Shown one piece after another: positions 1 through 8,404 of a DNA stretch of 17,341 nucleotides (positions within the stretch are counted from its first letter, which is position 1; every line of letters starts with the position of its first letter). The notes under the pieces were generated by a model that made no database searches, was not told where the DNA came from, and saw nothing but the letters and a program-made list of their open reading frames with translations. The stretch is from the NCBI GenBank assembly GCA_903913175.1, contig CAIWKF010000071.1, positions 1 through 17,341 of the forward strand, in the 5' to 3' direction. The position numbers and the translations under genes are program-made. The stretch is from Candidatus Staskawiczbacteria bacterium (lineage in GTDB: Bacteria; Patescibacteriota; Minisyncoccia; Minisyncoccales; Staskawiczbacteraceae).

Positions 1-22
1 AATAATTAAAATAGTAAAAAAT

Positions 23-1150
23 ATGAAAAAATGTTTAGTGTTTACAACAATTAATATTCCATATTTAATTAATGATTATATCAAAAATTTTAAAATTTTT
101 GGGCACAAACCAGAAGATGTAGAAATTATTATTATTGGAGATTTAAAGACTCCTATTGAAATTGTACCTTTTGTTGAGGATATAAATAAATTAGGATTCT
201 CTGTTAAGTACTTTGATATTCCTTCTCAAGAAAAGTGGCTTGAAAAATTTCCAGATTTTAAAAAAATTATTCCGTATAATTCTGATAACAGAAGAAATAT
301 TGGCTATTTAATGGCTGTAGAAAGCGGTGCTGATATTATTATTTTAGTTGACGATGATAATTATCCTATTGAGTCTGTAGATTTTTTAAAAGAACATTCT
401 GTAGTTGGGAAAATTATAGACTTTAATGCTATAAGCGATGAAAGTAAATGGTTTAATGTTTGCTCTATGATTAAATTTAATCCAGAGAGAAAAGTTTACC
501 CAAGAGGATATCCATATTCTAAAAGATTCAAAGATGGTAAAATCAGTAAAGTAGAAAAAACTGGAAAAATTATCATTAATGAGGGGCTTTGGACTTGTGA
601 CCCAGACATAGATTCAATTACAAGGCTAACAGAAGATATTAAGGGTGTGGAAGTCTCTTCTGAAAATGTTGTATTAGATATGGGCACTTTTTCTCCTATT
701 AATAGCCAAAATACAGCTTTTTATAGAGATGCTTTACCTTGTGCATATTTTGTTTTAATGGGTGGAAATATTAATGGACTAGTAATTGAAAGATACGGGG
801 ATATTTGGTTTGGATATTTTGCTAAGAAGGTTATTGACCATATGAATGGTTATGTAAGATTTGGTTCTCCAGTTGCAATTCACAAAAGAAATACGCATAA
901 TATTTTAAAGGATTTAAAGCAAGAGTTTTGGGCAATTCAGTTTTCTGAATATTTGGTTGAGTTTATAGAAAATGTCAAGCTTACAACTAATACTTATAGC
1001 TTATGTTATATTGAACTGGCAGATAAATTGGATGAATTTGTTTTAGAAAATAGTAATTTTAACCAAGAAGCTAAAGAATATTTTAAAAAAGTTGTTTATG
1101 CCATGAAAATATGGGTAAAAACTTGTGATTTAGTTTTAAATAAAGAATAA
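23..1150 (+). CDS. RGP/UDP-arabinopyranose mutase-like glycosyltransferase (GT75-type)
   Basis: A 375-aa soluble protein with the layout of the reversibly glycosylated polypeptide family (plant UDP-arabinopyranose mutases, GT75). Seen in the sequence: an acidic triad D110-D112 after a hydrophobic strand, the usual metal/nucleotide-sugar site of GT-A folds; an RRNIGYL stretch at 90-96 where plant proteins have CRN-G; RGYPYS at 161-166; GLW at 188-190 followed by DPDID at 193-197; and an RYGDIWFGY segment near 254-262 matching the family's RYDDMW-G block. Known family members interconvert UDP-arabinopyranose and UDP-arabinofuranose or self-glycosylate on arginine. Which reaction this one performs is not shown, and a transferase to another acceptor is possible. 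There is no signal peptide or membrane segment, so it should be cytoplasmic. It starts a tight run of glycan genes, 6 bases before the next. The ATG follows an A/T-only leader without a Shine-Dalgarno sequence. Confidence 0.75.
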   Translation: MKKCLVFTTINIPYLINDYIKNFKIFGHKPEDVEIIIIGDLKTPIEIVPFVEDINKLGFSVKYFDIPSQEKWLEKFPDFKKIIPYNSDNRRNIGYLMAVESGADIIILVDDDNYPIESVDFLKEHSVVGKIIDFNAISDESKWFNVCSMIKFNPERKVYPRGYPYSKRFKDGKISKVEKTGKIIINEGLWTCDPDIDSITRLTEDIKGVEVSSENVVLDMGTFSPINSQNTAFYRDALPCAYFVLMGGNINGLVIERYGDIWFGYFAKKVIDHMNGYVRFGSPVAIHKRNTHNILKDLKQEFWAIQFSEYLVEFIENVKLTTNTYSLCYIELADKLDEFVLENSNFNQEAKEYFKKVVYAMKIWVKTCDLVLNKE

Positions 1151-1156
1151 TTTTTT

Positions 1157-2356
1157 ATGAAGATTCTAATTATTTCGCCATATATTCCTTGGCCATTATA
1201 TTCTGGCGCTTGTGTGAGAATATATAATTTAATAAAGCAATTTTCAGCAAAAGGTCATGAAGTTATTTTGTTGGCTGGAAAAAAGGATCTTTCTGAAGAT
1301 CTAAATCATGAATTATCAAATTTTTGTAAAAAAATATATACTTATAAAACTCCTACTACAAATCGTATTTTTTTTATCATTAGTTCAATTTTTTCTTTTA
1401 AAATTTATCCTGCCATAAGATTTCAAAGTAAACAATTTTCTGAAGCTTTAAATAATATTTTGTCTGAAAATAAAATTGATGTTGCGTGGGTTAATTTTTC
1501 GATTATAGCAGACATGCTGCCAACGGATTTAAATAAATCAATGCCAGTTATTTTAGATCAGCATGAATCTGAAAGAGAGATGTATTATGGATATTTAAAA
1601 GATGGTAATTTATTAGAAAAAATTTTTTCAATTATTAACATAATTAAGCTTAAAAAATTTGAAAAACAAGTTTTTTCTAAAATAAATGCATTGGTCTGTG
1701 TTTCGGAAAAAGAGGCGACTGTAGCAAAAAAATATGTTAAAAATAAAGTTAAGATTATAGTAGCTTCTAACGGGGTTGATGAAAGTTTTTTTAGCAAAAA
1801 ATATGAGCTTCCAAATATAGGAGGTAAAATTGTTTTTTGTGCTAATATGGCAGTATGTAGGAACATTGAAGCTGCAGTTTGGTTTACTACTTATATATTT
1901 CCAAAAGTAAAACAACAAATTTTAAATGCAGAATTTCAGATTGTTGGGAGTTGGCCTAGTAAAAAAGTTTTAAAACTTGGCTTAGTGTCTGGAGTGAAAG
2001 TTATAGGTATGGTAAAAGATATTAGGGAGTATTATGCAAAAGGAAATGTTTTTGTAGCACCTTATCATTTTGGGGCGGGAACAAAACTTAAAATTTTAGA
2101 AGCAATGGCTATTAAAGTGCCAGTAATTTCCACTGATGTAGGGGCTCAGGGAATAAATGTAACGAATAATAAAAATATAATTATTGCTAATAGTAAATAT
2201 GAATTTTCAGATGCTGTAGTAGAACTATTATCTAATACAAAAAAAGCAGAAGAAATTGCTTTAGCTGGTCAAAATTTAGTTAAAGAGAAATATACTTGGA
2301 AAAAAATTGTTGATTTATTAGAATTAGAAATTTTAAAATTAATTAATAATACATGA
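1157..2356 (+). CDS. GT4 family glycosyltransferase (GT-B fold)
   Basis: A 399-aa GT4 retaining glycosyltransferase, expected at the inner face of the membrane building a surface glycan. The N-terminus has the typical first strand and donor-side loop (ISPYIPWPLYSGACVRIYNL, about 6-25) followed by a KGHEV strand. The C-terminal Rossmann domain shows NGVDESFF, a VGSWPS strand, and the nucleotide-sugar site GAGTKLKILEAMA with E315 as the second glutamate of the EX7E motif. The first glutamate is not kept, as is common in the subgroup with a G-GT-LK-LEAM signature. The donor and acceptor cannot be told from sequence. The stop codon overlaps the start of the next gene by four bases (ATGA), which suggests translational coupling. 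It could be a mannosyl-, glucosyl- or N-acetylhexosaminyl-transferase. Confidence 0.88.
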   Translation: MKILIISPYIPWPLYSGACVRIYNLIKQFSAKGHEVILLAGKKDLSEDLNHELSNFCKKIYTYKTPTTNRIFFIISSIFSFKIYPAIRFQSKQFSEALNNILSENKIDVAWVNFSIIADMLPTDLNKSMPVILDQHESEREMYYGYLKDGNLLEKIFSIINIIKLKKFEKQVFSKINALVCVSEKEATVAKKYVKNKVKIIVASNGVDESFFSKKYELPNIGGKIVFCANMAVCRNIEAAVWFTTYIFPKVKQQILNAEFQIVGSWPSKKVLKLGLVSGVKVIGMVKDIREYYAKGNVFVAPYHFGAGTKLKILEAMAIKVPVISTDVGAQGINVTNNKNIIIANSKYEFSDAVVELLSNTKKAEEIALAGQNLVKEKYTWKKIVDLLELEILKLINNT

Positions 2357-3594
2357 AAGTTTTAGTTTGCGCGTATGCATGCTTAAAAGATCCAGATAAT
2401 AGATTTGGCCAAGGCGGGGAGGCGGTTTTAGGTTGGAATTTAATAAAAAAAATAGCTTTTCAAAATCAAGTTTTTGCCTTAACTTATATTAATAATAAGG
2501 GGGCAATAGAAGAAAAACAAAAAGAAGAAAATATTAAAAATATAACTTTTTACTATTTTAAGTTACCAAAATTTTTAGATTTTATGCAAAAAAGTTTTGG
2601 AGGTGTCCAAATTTATGCATATTTATGGCAAATTAAGGCTTACTTTGTGGCTAGAAAATTACACAAAGAACATAATTTTAATTTATTTCACCATATTACT
2701 TATGCCAATGATTGGATGGCTAGTTACATTGGAGCTTTACTGCCAGTTCCTTATGTTAGAGGACCTGGTGGAGGAGCTCATAAGGTTCCAAAATCTTTTG
2801 TCAATAATTACTCTTTTAAACAAAAATTAGCAGAAAAAATTAGGAGCATTGGCCAATGGTTTTTCAAACACGACCCATTTTTTATAATTGGGCAAAAAAA
2901 AGCCAAAGCTTTGCTTGTTTGTAATTATGAAGCTAAAAATGCTATTCCTAAAAAATGGCAAAAAAAAGTTTTTCTTTTCCCAGTTAATGGAATTTCTTTA
3001 AAAGATTTTACTTTTCAAAAATTACCAGGAACAGATAGCAGTAAAGATTTTTCTATTTTAACTGCTGGGAAATTGATAAAAATAAAATCTTTTGATTTGG
3101 CCATAAAAGCTTTTGCTATTTTTAATAAAAAAGTAAATAATACAAAATTTATTATTGCAGGAGAAGGACCAGAAATTCAAAACTTAAAAAATTTAGCAAT
3201 AGATTTGGGGGTTAAAAATAAAGTTATTTTTACTGGTTGGATTAAGAGAGAAGATTTGCTAGATAAAATGAGTAGTTGTGATGTTTTTTTATTTCCAAGT
3301 TTAAGAGACGGCGGGGGAAATGTGGTAGTAGAAGCCATGGCAATGGGTAAATCAGTTATTTGTTTTGATTTGGCTGGACCTGGTTTTCATATTGATGAAA
3401 GTTGTGGCATAAAAATAAAACCAGAAAACCCAGAGCAAGCAGTTAAAGATATGGCACAGGCATTGGAAAAGCTATATTTAGATAAAGATTTAATATTAAA
3501 ATTGGGCCAAGGGGCTAGAAAAAAAGCAGAAAAAGAGTATGATTGGGATAAATTGGGCGATAGGTTAATAGAGATATATAAAAAAGTTTTGTAA
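2353..3594 (+). CDS. GT4 family glycosyltransferase
   Basis: A 413-aa second GT4 enzyme, only distantly similar to its upstream neighbour. The N-terminal domain has a glycine-rich donor loop (FGQGGEAVLGWNL, about 18-30) and a PYVRGPGGGAH loop. The C-terminal domain has the common TAGKLIKIKSFDLAIKAF strand-helix, an IAGEGPE turn, a VIFTGWI strand and the catalytic/nucleotide motif FPSLRDGGGNVVVEAMAMG, in which D319 and E327 occupy the EX7E positions (first acid is Asp instead of Glu). It has no membrane segment. The start ATG overlaps the previous stop, so the two GT4 genes are almost certainly one transcription and translation unit. The length is normal for the family. Sugar specificity is unknown. 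Confidence 0.88.
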   Translation: MKVLVCAYACLKDPDNRFGQGGEAVLGWNLIKKIAFQNQVFALTYINNKGAIEEKQKEENIKNITFYYFKLPKFLDFMQKSFGGVQIYAYLWQIKAYFVARKLHKEHNFNLFHHITYANDWMASYIGALLPVPYVRGPGGGAHKVPKSFVNNYSFKQKLAEKIRSIGQWFFKHDPFFIIGQKKAKALLVCNYEAKNAIPKKWQKKVFLFPVNGISLKDFTFQKLPGTDSSKDFSILTAGKLIKIKSFDLAIKAFAIFNKKVNNTKFIIAGEGPEIQNLKNLAIDLGVKNKVIFTGWIKREDLLDKMSSCDVFLFPSLRDGGGNVVVEAMAMGKSVICFDLAGPGFHIDESCGIKIKPENPEQAVKDMAQALEKLYLDKDLILKLGQGARKKAEKEYDWDKLGDRLIEIYKKVL

Positions 3595-3602
3595 AATTTT
3601 TT

Positions 3603-3677
3603 ATGAATTTTAATTTTAATAATTTAAAATAAAAATTATTTGGATGGGTTAATAAAAATTGGGAATTTATTATAGCC
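3603..3677 (+). other. Interrupted N-terminal extension of the polymerase-GT26 gene (in-frame TAA)
   Basis: An ATG at 3603 is in the same frame as the downstream long reading frame. It encodes nine residues (MNFNFNNLK), then TAA at 3630-3632, then continues open as KLFGWVNKNWEFIIALFLW into the annotated protein. The stretch after the stop reads like the cytoplasmic head and first half of a membrane helix, which the TTG at 3678 would cut off. The simplest reading is that the true gene begins at 3603 and carries a nonsense substitution, or a base-call error. The frame is the same on both sides, so a single indel does not explain it. Alternatively, translation begins at a non-ATG codon after the stop. 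Confidence 0.6.
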
Positions 3678-5879
3678 TTGTTTTTGTGGTTTTGTATTTG
3701 GGGAACTTATAACACAGATATTTTTGGTATATTTTCTCCTAAATTTCCTAATGGTATTTTTGATTTAGTACATGGGGCAAGATCTTTGTTGCCAGGCGTA
3801 GCTTTTATATTTTCAGCTGTGTTTTTATTTAAAAATAAAGATTATTTTAAAAGCATTTTTTATAGTCCGGTTGGACTTTTAATTGTTTTTTCTTTACTTG
3901 GAATAATCTCTGGAATTTTTTCTAATAAACCAGTAACGGCAATGTACTGGGGAGTTTTGTATGGAGGTGTTTTATTTTTTCTTTTAGTTTATATAAAAAA
4001 TAAAGATATTTTAAGGAAAATTATCATACTTAATTTTATTATAGCTGGAGTTATTGCTTTGGGTTTAACATTTTTCTTTTTTTTGCATCCTGGCGCTATT
4101 AGCTCTATAACTTATAATTTTTTAATTTGTGGTCAAAGGCCATATGAAGGAATTGCTGGTTTGTATGCAAATAGTGGTATTTTAGGCATGGTGGGTTCAA
4201 GGCCAACGGGTTTGGGTAGATATGCTGGGCTTGTAGCAATTGCCTGCTTAGCTAGTTTTTGTTTTGTAGTAAAAAAAAGCAAATTAAAGTTAAGCTGGTT
4301 TTTATTATTTGTTATATTTTTAGGAATTTTACTTTTTTCTAAAGGCAAAACAGAAATGTTAGCTTTCATTTTAAGCATAATGTTTTTACTTTACTTTGTT
4401 AAAAAAATAAATATTTTATCAGTTTTGGGAACATTGATAATTATAGCAATTTCAACAATGGTTATTTTTTATAATATACCTTGCACAAATACTCCTATTT
4501 TTATAAATAAAATACAAAGTATGTTTAATGACCCAAAAACTGAAAGTATTCCAATAATCCAAAATAATTCTCCAATTATTGAAATCCCGCCAACGACAAC
4601 TGAAAAAATAGTAGAATCATTACCTTTAAAAATAGAGCAAGAAAAAGTGATAGAAGAAATAAAGCCAGTGCCAGAAATTCCAGAAATTGTAGCTAGAAAA
4701 AATGTAGTAACTTTAAGTGGTAGAACTGGCGGAGTTTGGACTGATGCTTGGAATTTATTTTTAACAAATCCATTATTTGGATATGGGTTTCAAGCAGATA
4801 GATATTTTTTAAATGGTCAGCATGCACATAACACAATAATTCATGCTTTAATTCAGGCTGGAATTTTAGGAACACTGGCAATGTTTTTAGCATTTGTTTT
4901 GCTTTTAGTTTATTTAGTAAAGCTTTTTAGAAATAAATTTATTCAATTAAAGGAAAAGCAATTTTTAATAACCATAACTGCGGTTTTAGTATTTTTTGCA
5001 GTTAGAGGATTAACCGAGTCCTTGGCATTTTTCTCTGCAGATTGGCTTTTTGTGGCCCCAATAATTGCTTATATCCAGTGCTTAAATAATGAGTTAAAGA
5101 GTAATAAAAAAAATGAAAGTGGTATTTTAGAGTTTAGGGGATCTAAAATAAATATAATGAAAATGTCAGAAGTTTTAGAAAAAATGTCTGGTTGGATAAA
5201 AAATGAGAGAAATAAATTTCATTGGATAATTGTGACAGGAATGCATGGAATTTCTGAAGCCAATAAAAACGAGAAATTTAAGAAAAAGCTAAGTTTTGCA
5301 GATTTATTTGTGCCAGATGGAATTTCTTTAGTGTGGTTGGCAAAATTAAAAGGGTTTGAGGCAAAAGAAAGAATTTCTGGGGCAGATTTGATGAAAGAAT
5401 TTTTTAAATTATCTGAGAAAAATAATTTTAGCAATTATTTTTATGGAGATACAAATGAAACTTTAAATTTGCTAAATAAAAAAGTAAAAAAAGATTTTCC
5501 AAATTTAAAAATTGTTGGTACATATTCGCCACCATTTAGAGAGTTATCTGAAACAGAAGAAAATAAAATTATTGAAAGAATAAATAATTCTAATGCAGAT
5601 GTTTTGTGGGTAGCTCTTGGTTTGCCAAAACAAGAAAAATGGATTTATAAAAATAGAGAAAAATTAAAAGTTCCAGTGGTAGTTGGTGTAGGCGCAGCTT
5701 TTAAATTTTTAAGTGGCAAAGTAAAAAGAGCGCCAGTTTGGGTGGGTAGCCTTGGGCTTGAATGGTTGTGGCGCTTAATTACGGAACCAAAAACCACATG
5801 GAAAAGAGTTTTTATTGATATGCCATTTTTTATGTGGCTTGTTTTACTTGATTTAGTAGGTTCAAAGCGTTATAAATAA
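3678..5879 (+). CDS. Fusion protein: O-antigen ligase/polymerase-like membrane domain + WecG/TagA/CpsF glycosyltransferase
   Basis: A 733-aa fusion (numbered from the TTG at 3678). Residues 1-460 are polytopic: about ten hydrophobic segments with a long Pro/Glu-rich extracytoplasmic stretch (about 290-340), then SGRTGG-W around R349 and an HAHN motif at 382-385. This Arg/His pair is typical of the Wzy_C/O-antigen ligase superfamily, which joins lipid-linked glycans to an acceptor or to each other. Residues about 490-733 form a WecG/TagA/CpsF (GT26) domain: VTGMHG with T520, VPDGISLVW with D547 (equivalents of the TagA Thr and catalytic Asp), GLPKQEKW, and GVGAAFKFLSGKVKRAPVW. GT26 enzymes add the second sugar to an undecaprenyl-linked monosaccharide. 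The two activities are normally on separate proteins. The last TTG-proximal membrane helix is truncated, so the real start is probably upstream. No Shine-Dalgarno sequence is present. Confidence 0.85.
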   Translation: MFLWFCIWGTYNTDIFGIFSPKFPNGIFDLVHGARSLLPGVAFIFSAVFLFKNKDYFKSIFYSPVGLLIVFSLLGIISGIFSNKPVTAMYWGVLYGGVLFFLLVYIKNKDILRKIIILNFIIAGVIALGLTFFFFLHPGAISSITYNFLICGQRPYEGIAGLYANSGILGMVGSRPTGLGRYAGLVAIACLASFCFVVKKSKLKLSWFLLFVIFLGILLFSKGKTEMLAFILSIMFLLYFVKKINILSVLGTLIIIAISTMVIFYNIPCTNTPIFINKIQSMFNDPKTESIPIIQNNSPIIEIPPTTTEKIVESLPLKIEQEKVIEEIKPVPEIPEIVARKNVVTLSGRTGGVWTDAWNLFLTNPLFGYGFQADRYFLNGQHAHNTIIHALIQAGILGTLAMFLAFVLLLVYLVKLFRNKFIQLKEKQFLITITAVLVFFAVRGLTESLAFFSADWLFVAPIIAYIQCLNNELKSNKKNESGILEFRGSKINIMKMSEVLEKMSGWIKNERNKFHWIIVTGMHGISEANKNEKFKKKLSFADLFVPDGISLVWLAKLKGFEAKERISGADLMKEFFKLSEKNNFSNYFYGDTNETLNLLNKKVKKDFPNLKIVGTYSPPFRELSETEENKIIERINNSNADVLWVALGLPKQEKWIYKNREKLKVPVVVGVGAAFKFLSGKVKRAPVWVGSLGLEWLWRLITEPKTTWKRVFIDMPFFMWLVLLDLVGSKRYK

Positions 5880-5890
5880 AGAAATAATTT

Positions 5891-5986
5891 TAGCGAGGCA
5901 AACAAACTTTTTTCGGCTGTTGGTAGCCCCCTTTGCCTCTACGGGCAAGTGGACCAAGGCTTTCAAAAAGTTTATTTGCCTCGCTA
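5891..5986. repeat. GC-rich 96-base inverted-repeat element (possible structured RNA or miniature mobile element)
   Basis: Two 22-base arms, 5891-5912 and 5965-5986, are inverted repeats matching at 21 of 22 positions; each outer end begins with TAGCGAGG. The 52-base interior can fold further: TTGGT (5920-5924) with ACCAA (5953-5957), and TTGCC (5933-5937) with GGCAA (5944-5948) around a 6-base loop. The 8-mer GAGGCAAA occurs three times, once on the + strand (5895-5902) and twice on the - strand (5932-5939, 5975-5982). By hand count the element is about 48% G+C in surroundings that are far more AT-rich. The outer TA could be a target duplication of a TA-inserting element, but no longer duplication is seen. 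It could also be a terminator of the upstream gene, though no T-run follows it. Confidence 0.7.
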
Positions 5987-5992
5987 TATAAT

Positions 5993-6949
5993 ATGGAAAC
6001 ACAAAAAAAGATTTTAGTTACAGGGGCTGGGGGTTTTATTGGGCATCATTTGGCTAGGTTTTTAAAAGCCCAAGGTTTTTGGGTTAGAGGAGTGGACATT
6101 AAAGAACCAGAATATTCAGATAAAAATGAAATGGATGAGTTTTTGCTTTTAGATTTACGAACCTTGGACAATTGCTTAAAAGCTACACAAGGTATTAATG
6201 AAGTTTATGCCTTAGCAGCAAATATGGGTGGAATTGGTTTTATTACTTATCATAATGCTGATGTTTTGTATGACAATGTTTCTATAAATGCCAATACTGC
6301 TGAAGCTTGTAAGGTAAATAAAGTTAAAAAAATATTTTATTCTTCTTCGGCTTGCATTTATCCTACTTATAAACAAGAAGAAGCAAATTTAACTGCTTTA
6401 AAAGAAGCAGATGCCTATCCCGCAGACCCAGACAATGAATATGGCTGGGAAAAATTATTTTCTGAAAGATTATATAAAAGTTATGAAGAATTTTATCAAG
6501 TAAGAATTGCCAGGTTTCACAATATTTTTGGGCCAGAGGGTACTTATGATGGTGGTAGGGAAAAAGCTCCAGCAGCTATTTGTAGAAAAGTTTCTTTGGC
6601 TGAATCTGACAGTGAGATTGAAATTTGGGGTGATGGACAGCAAACCAGATCTTTTTGCTTGGTGGATGATTGTGTGCAAGGAGTATTTAAATTAATGAAT
6701 TCAGAAGTTAATCAGCCTTTAAATATTGGTTCAGATAGGCTGGTAACTATTAACCAAATGGTGGATATGGTTTGTAAAATTGCAGGAAAAAATTTAACAA
6801 AAAAATATTTACTGGACAAGCCTCAAGGTGTGCGTGGTAGAAATTCTGATAATACCTTATGCAAACAATTGCTTGATTGGCAGCCAAAAATTTCTTTAGA
6901 AGATGGGCTAAAAGTTACTTATGAATGGATAAGCAAGCAAGTAAAATAA
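5993..6949 (+). CDS. GDP-mannose 3,5-epimerase-like NAD-dependent sugar epimerase
   Basis: A 318-aa short-chain dehydrogenase/epimerase closely resembling plant GDP-mannose 3,5-epimerase, which makes GDP-L-galactose and GDP-L-gulose. Seen: GAGGFIG at 11-17 (NAD binding); NMGGIGFI at 77-84 and SSSACIYP at 117-124 with C121; Y150-x3-K154 (the active-site pair); FHNIFGPEGT; GGREKAPAAICRK with K191; WGDG-QTRSF; and GVRGRNSDN. C121, Y150, K154 and K191 correspond to the catalytic and proton-transfer residues of the plant enzyme. I chose the ATG at 5993, not an upstream TTG at 5933, because homology begins at METQKK and the extension would be translated out of the inverted-repeat element. The product is probably a GDP-hexose precursor for the neighbouring glycosyltransferases. 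A different GDP- or UDP-sugar epimerase is possible but less likely given the whole-length match. Confidence 0.88.
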   Translation: METQKKILVTGAGGFIGHHLARFLKAQGFWVRGVDIKEPEYSDKNEMDEFLLLDLRTLDNCLKATQGINEVYALAANMGGIGFITYHNADVLYDNVSINANTAEACKVNKVKKIFYSSSACIYPTYKQEEANLTALKEADAYPADPDNEYGWEKLFSERLYKSYEEFYQVRIARFHNIFGPEGTYDGGREKAPAAICRKVSLAESDSEIEIWGDGQQTRSFCLVDDCVQGVFKLMNSEVNQPLNIGSDRLVTINQMVDMVCKIAGKNLTKKYLLDKPQGVRGRNSDNTLCKQLLDWQPKISLEDGLKVTYEWISKQVK

Positions 6950-6961
6950 TTTATAATAAAT

Positions 6962-8401
6962 ATGGATCAAGAACAATTTGAAAAATTAATAAAGAATTTG
7001 ATTTCACTTCCGAGCGAAACTGAAACTGTTGAGTTTAAGGAAAGCAAATCAAATGAAGATGATATTTGTAAGACAATATCAGCTCTTTCTAATTCAGCGA
7101 ATTTATATGACAAGAAAAACGCCTATTTAATTTTTGGAGTTCAAGATAGTACGCATAATATAGTAGGAACTAATTTTTTGCCATGTGAGGAAAGGGTCGG
7201 AAATGAGCAATTAGAATTTTGGTTGTCTAAAATGTTAAATCCAAGAGTTGATTTTAGAATATATGAGTTTATTTTAGAAAATAAAAAAATTGTTATTTTT
7301 GAGATACCTCCAGCAATCAACCAGCCAACAAAATTTAATAATATAGCATATATTCGAGTTGGTTCTGCAACCCCCAAATTGAGTGATTATCCAGAAAAAG
7401 AGCGTAAAATTTGGAATAATATTAACAGAAAAAGTTTTGAGAAAGGCATTGCTAAAGAAAATGTATCCGTTTCAGAGGTTTTAAGTTTATTAGATTACGC
7501 AAAATATTTTTCTCTTACAAAACAAGAATTACCAAGTGAAACACAACAATTTACAGAAAAAATGTATCAGCATGGTTTAGTTAAAAAAGTTTTTGATAAT
7601 TGTTATGACATTACAAATTTAGGTGCAATATTATTCGCAAAAAATTTAAAGGATTTTCCTACAATAAAGAGAAAATCTGTAAGAGTAGTTTTATATAAGG
7701 GCAATACAAGAGAAAATAGATTAAAAGAGCAAGAAGGACTTTTTGGATATGCAATATCTTTTGAAAGTTTACTTGATTATGTAAATGACAAGCTTCCATT
7801 TAATGAGGTAATATCTAAATCATTAAGAAAGGAAGCAAAAATGTACCCAGAAGTTGCTATTCGTGAATTTGTTGCTAATGCACTTATCCATCAAGATCTT
7901 TCGATATCAGGAGCTGGACCGATGATAGAGATATTCGATAATAGAATTGAAATTACAAATACGGGAGAACCATTAATTGATACTGATAGATTTATTGACA
8001 ACCCCCCACGATCTCGTAATGAAGATATGGCTTCATTTATGCGGCAAATTGGCGTTTGCGAGGAGGGTGGCACGGGGATTGACAGAGCATTAATTAACAT
8101 AGCTTTATATCAGCTACCGGCTCCTAATTTCGAGAAGTATGATAATTTTACAAAAGTAACTTTATATGCTTATAAAAGGCTTAAAGATATGACTTTGGAT
8201 GATAAAACACGCGCATGCTTTCAGCATTGTGTTCTTAAGTATGTAGAAAATTCTAGAATGACAAATACAACATTAAGAGAGCGACTTGGAATTGGAGAAA
8301 AAAATTATCCAACTGCTTCAGCGATTATTAAAGCTACGATAGGAAAAAAGCTCATAAAAGAGTCTGAAAAACCGAAGGAATATGTCCCATTTTGGGCATA
8401 A
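6962..8401 (+). CDS. AlbA_2 (Schlafen-type) domain protein with GHKL ATPase domain
   Basis: A 479-aa protein with an N-terminal AlbA_2/divergent AAA_4 domain (about 15-135: E-VEFKES at 21-28, then a FGV strand around 58-60 and an IRVGS strand at 131-135) and a C-terminal HATPase_c_4 domain. In the latter, REFVANALIHQDL at 301-313 is the N-box with E302 and N306, EIFDNRIEITNTGEPL is the next block, and CEEGGTGIDR at 366-375 is the glycine-rich lid. A small winged-helix-like tail follows. Such proteins are usually annotated as RNA- or DNA-binding regulators; some relatives belong to defence systems. No specific role can be read here. It sits inside a glycan cluster 12 bases after the epimerase, with no functional link evident. 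By hand count 8 of 23 arginines use CGN codons, against 2 of 11 in the epimerase gene, which may hint at separate origin. Confidence 0.85.
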   Translation: MDQEQFEKLIKNLISLPSETETVEFKESKSNEDDICKTISALSNSANLYDKKNAYLIFGVQDSTHNIVGTNFLPCEERVGNEQLEFWLSKMLNPRVDFRIYEFILENKKIVIFEIPPAINQPTKFNNIAYIRVGSATPKLSDYPEKERKIWNNINRKSFEKGIAKENVSVSEVLSLLDYAKYFSLTKQELPSETQQFTEKMYQHGLVKKVFDNCYDITNLGAILFAKNLKDFPTIKRKSVRVVLYKGNTRENRLKEQEGLFGYAISFESLLDYVNDKLPFNEVISKSLRKEAKMYPEVAIREFVANALIHQDLSISGAGPMIEIFDNRIEITNTGEPLIDTDRFIDNPPRSRNEDMASFMRQIGVCEEGGTGIDRALINIALYQLPAPNFEKYDNFTKVTLYAYKRLKDMTLDDKTRACFQHCVLKYVENSRMTNTTLRERLGIGEKNYPTASAIIKATIGKKLIKESEKPKEYVPFWA

Positions 8402-8404
8402 AAA

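Noticed and set aside
3630..3632. Recoding of TAA as a sense codon
   Set aside because: Most other genes in the window end at TAA in the expected place, so a general reassignment is excluded; no recoding signal was seen.
5891..5986. Integron attC site
   Set aside because: The arms lack the terminal RYYYAAC/GTTRRRY core sites and no integrase is nearby.
5933..5992. N-terminal extension of the epimerase from a TTG at 5933
   Set aside because: It would be translated out of the inverted-repeat element; family homology starts at the ATG at 5993.
5987..5992. Perfect TATAAT directly before the epimerase ATG
   Set aside because: Transcription would begin inside the gene, after its only suitable start, and no -35 is placed correctly. 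Probably chance in A/T-rich DNA; the same applies to TATAAT at 6952-6957.
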